Positions 1-10,580 of a DNA stretch of 64,000 nt are shown piece by piece. How positions within the stretch are numbered: the stretch's first letter is position 1; each line of letters begins with the position of its first letter. This DNA is from Drosophila persimilis (taxonomy: Eukaryota > Arthropoda > Insecta > Diptera > Drosophilidae): positions 310,001 through 374,000 of the forward strand of contig NW_020825364.1 of assembly GCF_003286085.1 (NCBI RefSeq), written 5' to 3'. The notes under the pieces were generated by a model, which was not told the DNA's origin, searched no databases, and was given only the letters and a program-made list of their open reading frames with translations. The translations under genes and the position numbers were made by a program.

Positions 1-1200
1 GTAGCCGCCGCTGCTGATGATGGCTAATTAGTTGGTAGTCAGCCCTCCCGCCCCCGCCTCTGCCCCTCTATCATATCATGATGTCTTTATAGAACACACA
101 ACAATTGTGTGGCAGTGGCGCAGAGGGGAGAGGGGGAGACCTCTTTTGTTGGGTGCAAATGACTGCATCATTAAATGGCAAACAAAAAACCAACAGAAAA
201 ACTACCGAAAAACTACAGAAATTTCTATACGCGGTATCCGCCGAGTATTTGTAGCTTTTCAGCTTTTGCTGACCGCAATCTAATTGGTCTAATAAAAGTT
301 GGTAACAGACAGGGGAGAGGGGAGCACAGAGGAGGGGGGGGTGGGAGCACAGAGGAGGCACATATATATTTTAATGCTAATGTGCACACATTTGTCCGGC
401 AATCGCCCGGGCAATCCACATTAATCAGCATTCGGCATTCGGCGGAGGCCGCAAAGCCCGCAACGGCCCCCCCCCAGGCCCCCCCCCGGAGGGACCCTTT
501 GTAGTGTGTGAGCTCTGCGGTTTTCGGTATTTGGGGCTTACGAATCGCCACAAGCTGTCTGGCGGGGAAAACTAAAGTTTTAATTATGAAAGGTGGAAAA
601 AGGCTTCAATTGAAAGGCGAAACCGGGAAAGCGATCCCGGACTAAGCCGCGCAGCGAGGGGCACCCCTGCCCCGCCCATAGATCCACGCTTGTTTCCACC
701 CTTTTTCGGGGCACATTCCGGGGATACTCTTGCCACTTGCCTCGGGGCTTGCCACAGCAGAGCCTCCCTAACACCTCCCCCAACTAGATGGGTATTACCT
801 TTCCTTTGGCCGCCCCGCCCGCCCCCTCCTCCCCTCCAGGCACCTGTCTCTCTGTTTTCTGAAATTAAATGCCAACTCTAACACCTTGCCCCCTCGTGGC
901 ATATTTGTAGGAATTTTAAACCCAGCCGCAAAGTCGAAAAGTTGCACCCACGCCCCGCCCCTGCCCCGAGGCATTCCCCTCCCTTGGACCCAAAGCCAGA
1001 GCCAGAGCCAAAGCCAAAGCCCGAACTGAACTCAACCGAACCCTGGGCCCAATGATGCGTGAAATTCAATACAGTAGCCGGCCCCGCCCCCGCCCCTGCC
1101 CCCGCCCTCTCCCTGTCTCTATGGGTCTGCTGGTATCCTGAGTCCCGAATCCTGAATCCCCCAAAAACTAAAGGAAGGACGATGATGGGCTGACTAAGTG
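1..1200. other. Non-coding, C/G-run-rich sequence
   Basis: I see no gene here. The stretch holds short C or G runs (near 330-350 and 465-490) and purine or pyrimidine-biased simple sequence, such as the GCCAGA/GCCAAA hexamer run near 990-1020. Open frames that cross it are proline/arginine-rich in every frame, which is what CCNGCC-type simple sequence produces by itself. No splice-flanked exon, tRNA or transposon end was recognised. Confidence 0.6.
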
Positions 1201-1248
1201 TTTCTTGAGTTTTTTCTGTTGGTTCTTGGTGCGGGGGTGCCCCGGTCC

Positions 1249-1263
1249 GGGGGGGGGGGGGGG
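1249..1263 (+). repeat. G15 homopolymer run
   Basis: Fifteen consecutive G residues, seen directly. Such runs are slippage-prone and can form G-quadruplex structures; no function is implied by position. Confidence 0.9.
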
Positions 1264-1381
1264 TGCGGCGTTGCGGGGCAATGGGAATGGGTTCTTGTGT
1301 TTGTTTTACGCTTTTGCCGAATGTGTGAAAAGGCATCAAATGGCGTTAAAAATGTTTAAGTACACAAAGCGAATAAACACT

Positions 1382-1426
1382 ACACACACACACACACACG
1401 CACACACACACACACACGCACACACA
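1382..1426 (+). repeat. CA-dinucleotide microsatellite
   Basis: About 22 CA/CG-interrupted dinucleotides in a row. It is the first of at least eight CA/GT tracts in the window (others near 8065, 11065, 31139, 33151, 49559, 49855 and 61792). Confidence 0.95.
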
Positions 1427-1580
1427 TGTCAGTCAGCTTTAGGAAGGGGTTGGGGGTTCGGGGCTCGGGGTTTTTGGGGTCTGGGTTTTGGGTTTTACCC
1501 TGGGATTCAGGCTCTGACCATAAATTCCATTGATTGTCGCAAAAGCGTTTTGTATGACAAGTTCGAACGTCTTGTATTGT

Positions 1581-1660
1581 CTGTCTCTCTCTGTCTCTCT
1601 CTGTCTCTCTCTGTCGCTCTCTGTCGCTCTCTGTCGCTCTCTGTCTCTCTCTGTCTCTCC
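1581..1660 (+). repeat. Eight-copy 10-bp tandem repeat (CTGTCTCTCT)
   Basis: The decamer CTGTCTCTCT is repeated eight times without a length change; copies 4-6 have CTGTCGCTCT and the last ends in CC. On the minus strand it creates an artificial RERQRET-type peptide, so the long open frames crossing it are not evidence of a gene. Confidence 0.95.
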
Positions 1661-3800
1661 GTCCTCGTGTCTGTCTGTTGTGTCGCTGGTCTTCTGCCCC
1701 GTTTTGTCTTACGTTTGTATGACTTCTGTTGCCTGCACCACTGTACAGGGGTACACCCCCCCGGGCCCCGGGCCCCCCCCCGCCCGACTGGTTGCCACTG
1801 CCACTCACCTGCCAGCATTCGTTTGTTTGCTGCTTCTTTAGTTTCCCGGGGCCCGCATGTCACATAAACCGCAGTGTTACCCATCGAATCCCCCCCCCTC
1901 CCCCCCTCCCCCTCCCCCCGCACCTTCCACCTGGGAAGTGTGAAGCGGAAACCAAACAAAAGCCGCCTAAAACAACTGCAGGTACGAGAGGCAAGCGGCA
2001 AGTGGCAAGCGGCAAGCGGCAAGAAGCAAGACCCCTACCAAAAGACGACCAAGAAGCCGCAGATAAGATGTCGGGCTCTGTGTCTCCAGTCCTTTTGGCA
2101 TAAGCGAATTTTAATATTGTATATACACAGAGAGAAAACACACACAGAGGACAACAAAAAAAAAAGGGAAGAGGGGGAGGGGGCAGGGGGGGGATAGATA
2201 TCTCTCGGGAATCTGAAATCTCTTCAATCTCTGCGGCGCTTGCTTTTCTCACTTTTAGTTTTCTGTTTACTTTCCGACCCCATAAAACTTTTCAAGGAAA
2301 AATCTCTCTCTCTCTCTCTCGCCGAGCTTTGACGGGGGGGTGGGGGTGGGTACTGGACCCCACAGTACCTTTTTCACACCTCACACCGATCCGAGAGGCA
2401 CTCCACTGCCGAGTAGCACTCCCCGAAAAACTAGCCCCATTCCGGCCGGCCCTTTATTTGAGTTTTCTGCTGCTTACTTAACAACTTGTCGCCCCGTGTC
2501 GTGCCCCACGTGCCCCCTCCCCCACACTGCCTGCTCCTGCCCGTGGTCCTCCTCTGTTTGGGGACCAAAAATTGCTGGCATGTCCTTTGGCCAAAGGCTG
2601 AAAAAGTTGACACGGCACCCCGCCCCGCCCCGCCCCCACTCGACCATTTCTTTTTTTGGGCCCTCCTTTTTTTCTTGCCGCCGATGCTGCTGTTGTTGAC
2701 GGTTTGTTTGCTGGCCTCTTTTGCATAACTGGCTACAAATTTGGCCCCTAGTGCTGGCTCTTAACGCCTCTAAAGTTGGCCAAGTTCCCTCTGAAGAGTT
2801 TTCGTTGTGATGGAAACGGGGCGAGCAAATTTTCGCACGCGCTCTGAGAGCCCGAAAGGTAGGGAGGATTTTCACTCTCCGCGAGAGGGAGAGACGGAGA
2901 TGGGGAGGGGAGCTTTCCTAGGGGGAAAACTTTTCGGATTTGCACTTTTCCATCTTTCCATTGCGTTTCGAAGAACTAGTTTCGGGGCTAACTGCCAGTT
3001 AAATGTGCAGCAGATTCCATTTCAATTTCGGGCCATTCGAAGGAGGAGCCTTTTTGGAATAATTTTTGCAAGTTTTTCCCATTTTGTCACCGAAGAAAAG
3101 TTTATCCTTTCAACCACATTTGGCCATCGTTTATTGTTGCCACTGCCACTGGCACAGCCACATTTTCCCATTGCCATCGAACTTTTGGGACAAAACTTCT
3201 TTTGCAGACAACCTGGCAGATCCTTTGGCCAGAAAAAGAACAAGGACCGGGAGGACCGGGAGGACTTGGAGGACCGGGAGGACCCACTGAAGCCAATCTC
3301 TTTTTAAGCTGTTCAACGGAGAAAAAAAAAATGGAAACTTTCACTTTGTTCCGTCCAGGACCGGGGGACGATCAACGCCAGAAGTTTTTGGTCGAATGGA
3401 AAACTTACTCGCAAATGGGGAGAGAAAAAAGTTCTCAAAAGTTCCGGTATTAAGTCCATTTAACCCGCCATTGAACTTTACGCCTCAACGAACGGCCCGA
3501 ACGGACGGCTAATGCAACAACAACCACAGCCCAAGCCCCAGTCCAAGCCACAGCCACAGCCCCAGCCCCGGCCACAGGCACCACAGAAAAAAAAGGATGC
3601 AAAAAGGACCACAGCCCGAATCTGCAGCAACAATAACAAGAACGATAGAAACGATAGAAACTTGAACACTTTCTACCAGCAACAAGGGGAAGGGGAAGGG
3701 CAGGGGGAAGGTGGAAGGGGGAAGGGGTGTGAGGAAAAGTAACAACTATTGTGGCAAGGACCAGGCGACAAGGACAACAAAGTAAATGAGCAGCCCGTGT
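1661..3800. other. Non-coding, simple-sequence-rich
   Basis: No supported gene. It holds C runs near 1891-1920, a GCAAGCG heptamer run near 1990-2030, a CT tract near 2305-2320, and a 9-bp GGACCGGGA-type repeat near 3245-3287. A CCACAG/CCCCAG-rich stretch follows near 3515-3585. A more complex block (2740-3240) has no convincing codon bias in any frame. Confidence 0.55.
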
Positions 3801-3858
3801 GGACGGAGTACGGCGGAAGGAGGACGAAGTACGGCGGAAGGAGGACGGAGGACGGAGT
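3801..3858 (+). repeat. 21-bp tandem duplication (AGTACGGCGGAAGGAGGACG)
   Basis: Two copies of a 21-bp unit start at 3807 and 3828, followed by a degenerate GGAGGACGG tail. Seen directly. No coding role is apparent. Confidence 0.85.
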
Positions 3859-6800
3859 CGAGTGACAGGAGAATCAAGCAGGCAAATGTCCAAGAAAAAA
3901 ACCTGCAAAATGTAACGAAAAAACTTTTGTGGCAATAGAATTTTCACTGTTTTACCAGCCCCTCCCCTCCCCACCCACACATCCCCCTGTAATACACTGC
4001 CTGGTGGGGTAGTGATGATCTGAGATAGTCCCGACTGAATCCTTTTATCGATCAATAATGATCATAAGATCCGTTGGATCCTTCGTACTTCTGGAGCCCC
4101 AGCCCCTTTAGGGCGAGCGATCAGTAGGAGTCCTGCCTTCAGTCAGGACAATCCGAGAATCCGAGACTCTGAAATGTCCCAAAACACACAATACGGAGTT
4201 CGTGTGACCTCGGCTCTGCACTGTCGGCCAAAACATTCCCTAGCTATCTCGGAGCCCTAGTTTTTTTCAGTGTAAATCACAAATGCTGGCTTATTCTCTC
4301 CACCAGAAACACAAAACAGAGAGTGAGCGAGAAGAAAAAACCGAAATTTTCGGTTCCGACCGGTTGCCTGTTGCCATGCGGGGCTCTAGTAGGGGTTCGA
4401 GGGGCGTGTAAGGGTATCCAGAACGTCTCCCTTTCTTATTTGGTTGCTATCCTTAAAAGGAGAGCAGAGAAAGCGAAAAGAATTCAATAAAATAACGCTT
4501 TCCATCTGGTCGAAACTAAAATAAAGTTTTTGCCACATCTCCAGCCTCCCCCCCTCCGTCCTCCCCAGCCCCAGCCCTAGCCGTAGCTATGGACAATTTT
4601 CATGAAATTTGTAATGCCACGCCCCGCCCCTGCCCCCAGCCCCCAGCCCCCAGCCCCTTGGGACGAGTGCTGCCGGCTCTCTCGCCATTTTGGCGTTCAA
4701 GTTTAACAATGGACGCTGGCGCGAAAGAAAGAACTAAAAGAAACCGCAAAAGTATTCCAAGAAGAGGAAGGAGGAGGTGGGGGGGGGGGGGGGGTGATGG
4801 TGGGGTGGCGCATTTGTACGTACACTGATCTATTGTTGTTCTTGTTCCCGTATATCCCGTACATCCCGTACATCCCTCTTCTTCGTAATGTCCCCCCCTC
4901 TTTGTCCTTCCCCTCTCTCCACCCCTCTCTGCGCAGGCATGCGTTTATCCTGCTTACAGTTACACAGATAAACATTTTTGTTAGGGACAAAATGCACGAA
5001 AAAGTCGCAGCAGCCAAGACGAAGACGAAGACATGGCCAAAAAGGGAGCGGCATGGCGGTGGGTGGTGGGTGGTGAAGGGTTAAGGCTACTTTGGTAGAG
5101 GATTCAAGGAACATCCTTTTGGAGGGGGGGCTTCCCTTGTGACTTGTTTGAATGCATACATTGTCGGGCGATAGGAGGAGCAGCATATGCCACAAAGACA
5201 GCACCCAGCAGCCAGGACACGGGCTTGGGCATGGGCATGGGCATGGCAAAGGGGGGGATGCGCCCCCGAGAAGAGGAAAGAAATGCATTAAAGATGAGCA
5301 GCTGCAGCAGGAGCAGCAGAAGCAGCAGTAAACCAGATCAATATTCTTTAACCATAATCACACGACAATTCCAATTACTTTTGCTCTAATATCTCTCAGC
5401 AAAACCCCTTCTGCGGCCCCCCCCCCTGTAAGCCCGCCCATTTACGCCTCTGTAGACGCTCCTGATGGGCTTTCAAGCACAACTTACTATTATCGCAGGA
5501 TAAATGCCAGTCGCACATAACTAAGACTTACTCGGGAGGTCCTTGCTGGCTGCAGCTGCTGGCTGCTGGCTGGCTTTTCCTTGAACGAATCCTACAAAAC
5601 TGCTAAGCCGCCAGCAAGGATAAGCACTGAAGAAGGAAGAAGGATGGCAAGCAGACAGCGAGACAGAGAGAGAGAGACAGAGAGAGAGATAGGCAACCTG
5701 CATAACTGATGGCTCCTCCACTTCTGCTGCCACTTGCCGATGCCACCCTGCCACCCTGCCACATGCCACCACCACTACCGAATGCAGCAGCACAGAGAGT
5801 GTGGCATCCGCGGCATCTGCTGCACTGTCGGAGGACAAGGACTGGCAGTGGCAGTGGCAGTGGGAGTGGGAGGGGGAGGGGGTGTGGCACCTCCTGCCAC
5901 GGCATAACTGTGTCTTGGAATTTTAATAGAGCAAATTTCCACGCAAACACCAACAAAAAAAAGTATAGAAAAAAAAGGAAGGAAAAAGAAAAACTCACGA
6001 GAGGAAAATGGGAAGAGAAGAAAATGCCTTGCGTTTTATTCCGCGCTGGTAATAAAACTTGAAAATGAAGTTTAGAAAACTTTTTAAATGCCTTTCTCCA
6101 AAGAGACGATGGACAGTCCTCCTTGGCCTCCTCCTCCGCCTCCTCCGGCTCGCCCCCGCGCTCTCCTGGCCCACGCACTTGTTATGCCAAAAGAGAAGAA
6201 AATAAATAAAACAGGCCATAATAATGATGATGACGCCTACGAACACGAGCCACACAGCGTGGCACGGCCTACGCCCAGCGACCACGCCCCGTCTTAGGCA
6301 TTTCCAAGAGCCGCGCAAAATGCTAAACGGCCCCCAAGGAGTCCTGCTCCAGCCACAGGACGCACAGGACGCACAGGACACGGGAGCCTCGGCTCTGGGG
6401 CAGGCTTTTTGCAAATTTACGATTATGATTATTACAAGTCAACGTTTCGTGTTCGTTTTCTCTTGAGCAGAAGCAGGCGGGATGAAGGGGGAGGGGCAGG
6501 GGGGAGGGGGCATGGCCATTGGAATGGATCTATTCATGGGAATGGGGAAGTGAGTCTGACATTTGGACAGCTGCTCGAAGGAACAAGTGCAAAAGAATGC
6601 GTCAAGGCATTTTAGCACTTTGCCACACGCCTCCTCCTCCTCCTCCTCCTCCGCCTCCGCCCCCTCCCACACCCAGTCCCAGCTGCTGCTGGAGCACAGA
6701 AAGATATAGATACGATAGAGGGGCGGGGGCAGGGGCGGGGCAGGACAGAAGAGAGACATCAGGAGGGCTAACAAAATGTATAAGCAAAAAGTTGTGCAAA

Positions 6801-8060
6801 AGTTATTACAACTCTTAAAGATGCCAGCGGGGTGGTGGGGAGCGGCAGGGGAGGGGGGGGACTTTACCCAGGACTAAGCCATAGAAGGATGTGCTGGCTG
6901 CGTTGTCTTCGAGTGTGTCTCGAGAGGGGTGGGAAGACATTGACCTCCAGTCGTTGGCCCGGACCAGGGTGGGAAGGGGGGGATGTGGTGGGGTGGCGTT
7001 GGACAGCGCCTGGAAATCGGCAAATTCCATGGGGCATAATAAACGTAAGATAAAAGTCAAAAAGGGACAAAAATTATATAATAAACTGTACAACCAAATG
7101 AAATTATTGCAGCAAGGGGGCGGCAGGGCTTAGGGGGAGGGGCCATGGCTTACTAGGGGGAAGGGGAGGGTTACGGGGGAATCCTGGCTGAGTCTCTCGT
7201 TAAAAAGTTTGATGCGCCAGCATTTCCCGATGTTCTGCAGAAAAAGTTTGCTTTCGAGGCTAGTTTTCGGATACCCTATCGAGGGAGCCGGGAAGAGACT
7301 TCTATAGTGCTTTGGGACCCATAAAACCTTGAGGGATCTGCCCTCAAGAGCTCAAGCAATGAATTGGAAGATATATATGGTTATTCCTGTCATACGATCC
7401 AATTATATGCGATACCTTCCGGACTGGACTCCTCGAGTGTGTTCTATCCGTAAAGTATTCGGCTATGCCCCCCTCCCACCCCCCACGCCACTCTTGGTCC
7501 CCACTGCTATACGCACGGAACATTTCTCTCGGTTTGATTTCGAAAAACTTTGTACATTTTGATGTTTTAAAGCAAAAACGAAAAGAAAAGAACAAAAGAA
7601 AAGAATAAAAATAAAATAAAGTCGCTCTTCTGTGGGATACTGTAGATGCAGATACTCGTACTTTGTGTGTTCTGGAGTTCTTTTTTGGGGATGGGCTGTC
7701 GGGAGACACACCTACACACGGACACATTCGTAGGGGGGAAAAGGTACAACAATAAGTGGAGGCAATGCATGGACGGAGGGCGGGGGGGAAGGGCGCTTTG
7801 GGCTTATCAAGAAGAGCGCATCAAATTCTTCTCCCCAAAAATACCAACAGAAAATAAATACCAAATCATAAAAGCATGACGATGAGCAATTTACCAAATA
7901 CCAAAAAGCGGTGGAGGGAGGGAGGAGGAGTAGCAAAAGAAAGATTCAAATCAAAAGAACGTGCCCCCGTTCTCCTCCCCGCACCGCACCGCACCGCACC
8001 AGCCCCACCCCAAGCCGTTCTTGAAAATTGAAGGTAAGGCCTGAAAGTCAAGTCGATTAT

Positions 8061-8096
<36 letters not shown>

Positions 8097-8640
8097 ATAT
8101 ATGTACATGGGTACCTTTGTACGATTATATCCAGGGCGTATAAATAGGCAAGGTATACTTTCAGTTGCGTTTGTAAAAACAACAAACTAAATGATTAATG
8201 ATGAAATCCCTCTCTTTTGTCTGCGACGAGCATTTCCCCACTGTCCCCCCCTCCCCTCCCCCCCCTCCCCCTCCCCTTCGAAGCGGCTGCCTCAGAGGCA
8301 GAGCAACACAGCAGCTCCAGTGGTGGACTGTGGAGTTATCTATCGCCTCAATTGAAGATTGAAAATTGAAAATGTTATTTTTCAACTTGAACTTCGATTG
8401 CTTGTCCCCGTCCCCTTCCCCGTCCCCGTCCCCTTCCCAGTCCCGTTTCGGAATCCCTCGCTCGCTTTCTATGGCAGGCAGTAATCACTTTGTCATTGCC
8501 ATCATTTTTCAGCATCAATTGTTTAGCGGCTCGACATAAATTCACTTTTTCCACGAGCCGCAGAGCTGCAGAGCCGCAGAGCCGCAGAACCAGAACCAGC
8601 TTTCTGTCTAATGGAAATTGAGAGACAAACAGAGCGACGC
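3859..8640. other. Non-coding block with microsatellites
   Basis: No gene supported. 3990-4480 and 7190-7560 are sequence of normal complexity without codon bias. The rest is simple sequence: G runs near 4779-4793, GA tracts near 5660-5690, GGCAGT/GGGAGT hexamers near 5842-5880, CTCCTC near 6630-6660, a CA tract at 8065-8096 and CCGTCC repeats near 8400-8440. A TATA-like GTATAAATAGG lies near 8139-8149 without a downstream reading frame I can support. Confidence 0.5.
8065..8096 (+). repeat. CA-dinucleotide microsatellite
   Basis: An almost uninterrupted run of about 14 CA units followed by GACACAT. Seen directly. Confidence 0.95.
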
Positions 8641-9047
8641 GACTCCAAGTCGAATCCACATCTAGGAGTCATGCAGTCTACAGAATGGAGTGGAGTGTCA
8701 GTCTCTGGCCGCATATGTGGATGGGTTTCGATGGGTTTCGGGGTCTGGCCAAGTGGACTTCCCTGGAATTGGCTGCGAGCCCCACTTTCATGTGGCCCCG
8801 ACAGACGACAGACGACAGACGAGCGGCCCCGTCCCTTGGGACCAGCATGTGGCGAGTAATCGGTTGCGTTATGCTAAATAGATTGGATATCCCCGCCGAT
8901 CCGTTTAATTTCCAGTACGAAAGCGAGCCCAAGCGAAGCGGGAGGCGTGCAAATGTCAGGCGAATCACAGATTCTCGACGGGCAGCACTTGCACACGGAC
9001 ACGGGCCACGGGACACGGCACATATTCGGCTATTCCGACCAGGCAAT

Positions 9048-9713
9048 ATGAAGTGGTTCCTCCTTTGGCTGCAGCTCATCTGTGGCATGAGCACAATGGC
9101 CTTCAACAAAAGCGATAGTCGCCCGTACCCCAATTCGTACAGACTCGCTCCGCCGTACTCGAATGCACCTGCAAACCAACCGCAATATGCATCTGCGCCC
9201 GGACCGCCCTGGCAGCTAGGTGCGTCTGTGGGCAGACCTTCGCTGGGCAATGCCTGGCCTGGGGGAAGACCTCCCCAGTACCCAAACCCAAACCCAAACC
9301 CAAACCCACCCATGCACCATCCGCCTCCGTCTGCAGTCGGAGAGAGCTCCATATATGTGAAAACTTCGACGTCGGACCGTGACGGAGCCGCGGCCAGCGC
9401 GGAATCGGATCTGCCTGGACTGATAGCCAAGGGCGAGACTGGACGGTGGCCAGTGGGCTCGGGCGGCTCCATGGGGCCCCCGCCCGTCTCCAGCGGAGAT
9501 GTTTCCATCACCAGCCAGAGCGTCCAGGGCAATAACGCGCACGAGACTGTCGCCCAGGGCTCAGTCGTGTCCCGAAATAAAACCTCATCCATTCAGCCAG
9601 GCCCTCCGTATCGAAATCCGTATCCACCCAGGTGGAACTCGCCTCCGCACTTAAAGCCACCCAATGGCATGCCTCCGATGGGTAATTCTCAATATCGAAA
9701 TACATTTGGGTAG
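9048..9713 (+). CDS. Small secreted proline-rich protein, unidentified
   Basis: 221 residues. The start ATG at 9048 is chosen because it opens a textbook signal peptide (MKWFLLWLQLICGMSTMA, likely cut after Ala18); the same frame runs open further upstream, but that part lacks protein-like composition. The mature part is low-complexity and rich in Pro, Asn, Ser, Gly and Tyr. It has an RPYPNSYRLAPPYSN stretch (24-39), an Asn-Pro dipeptide run (79-87), a hydroxylated middle (100-165) and a Pro-rich C-terminus (183-210). Two N-glycosylation sequons are visible, NKS at 20-22 and NKT at 177-179. There is one Cys, in the signal peptide. Composition suits an extracellular matrix, eggshell, cuticle or seminal-type protein; I do not recognise the family, so the function is open. 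The frame is intron-free. A 3' splice-site-like TTTAATTTCCAG at 8906-8917 would allow an upstream non-coding exon. No canonical AATAAA follows closely. Confidence 0.6.
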   Translation: MKWFLLWLQLICGMSTMAFNKSDSRPYPNSYRLAPPYSNAPANQPQYASAPGPPWQLGASVGRPSLGNAWPGGRPPQYPNPNPNPNPPMHHPPPSAVGESSIYVKTSTSDRDGAAASAESDLPGLIAKGETGRWPVGSGGSMGPPPVSSGDVSITSQSVQGNNAHETVAQGSVVSRNKTSSIQPGPPYRNPYPPRWNSPPHLKPPNGMPPMGNSQYRNTFG

Positions 9714-10580
9714 CAGAGCCTCCTCCTCCTCCTCCTACTCCTCCTCTGGAACAGATACCTTCGAGCCCAGGTGGTGTCCAGCACCATTACCATGATCTAC
9801 GAAAGTCCTTTCTAATCTATGTAACGAACTGGAGATTCATAAAAGAAGGTGTCCAAAGTGCGTTTAGTTTATTCTGCCCGATACCCGAAGATACTGGGGT
9901 CTGTGTGGAAGCCGCAGAAGGAAGCGTTTCCGAACCCATAGAGTATATAGATCTCTTGATCGGCTGTGTCTGGCTAGATCCCAGAGACTAGAAGAGCTAG
10001 AGCCACCCCCACAGAGGGCGACCATCTGTGGCATACACAATTTTGTGGAGAGAGAGATTCGCCCAGAGAGAGAGAGAAAGATGGAAGATGGATTGGTTCC
10101 TATAGTAATCATAAGCTCACATCGGGCTTAATAGTAGAGCCGCAGCCCTTGCCGCTTACATATCGATATCCCTCCTGTGGCAGAGATCTAAGACGCAATG
10201 CCAAATGCATTGGTCATCCCCTTTGAAATCAAAGCGTGCTAATTGTGGCATGTGGCATACCAGGCGACCTTTCGGTTTCCATTTCGAAAGGGTTCTTTAG
10301 TCGAATCGGAGATTCTCGACAGGCAGCCAGTCCTGATATCAAGATATCAGAGTTCCCATTCGGAAGGTCCCATTATGGGCCAAAGGCAGGGCAGGCACAC
10401 CTGGGAGCCGCAGATAGGCCGTTGCATCAGCTGTTTTGAGAGCTGAAAGCCCTTGCAGAGGGCCAGGCAGTAGAGTACCTTCTCTTCAGTAGAGTACCCA
10501 AGAACACTTTCCCCTCCCCTCATCCCATTCCATTCCGAGCTATGCCCCTCGCTCGATTGTAACTCCTAGAACTCACCTCG
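9714..10580. other. Downstream flank, no gene seen
   Basis: Begins with a CTC-repeat directly after the stop codon, then becomes moderately complex sequence with no coding bias. A stretch near 10292-10325 (GAGATTCTCGACAGGCAG) closely matches one just upstream of the secreted-protein gene near 8963-8980 (CAGATTCTCGACGGGCAG), so a short diverged duplication is possible. A GA tract lies at 10050-10080. Confidence 0.5.

Noticed and set aside
1507..2022. 171-codon minus-strand frame rich in Arg, Glu and Gln
   Set aside because: It is produced by the eight-copy CTGTCTCTCT repeat, which leaves all phases open; no domain or start context supports it.
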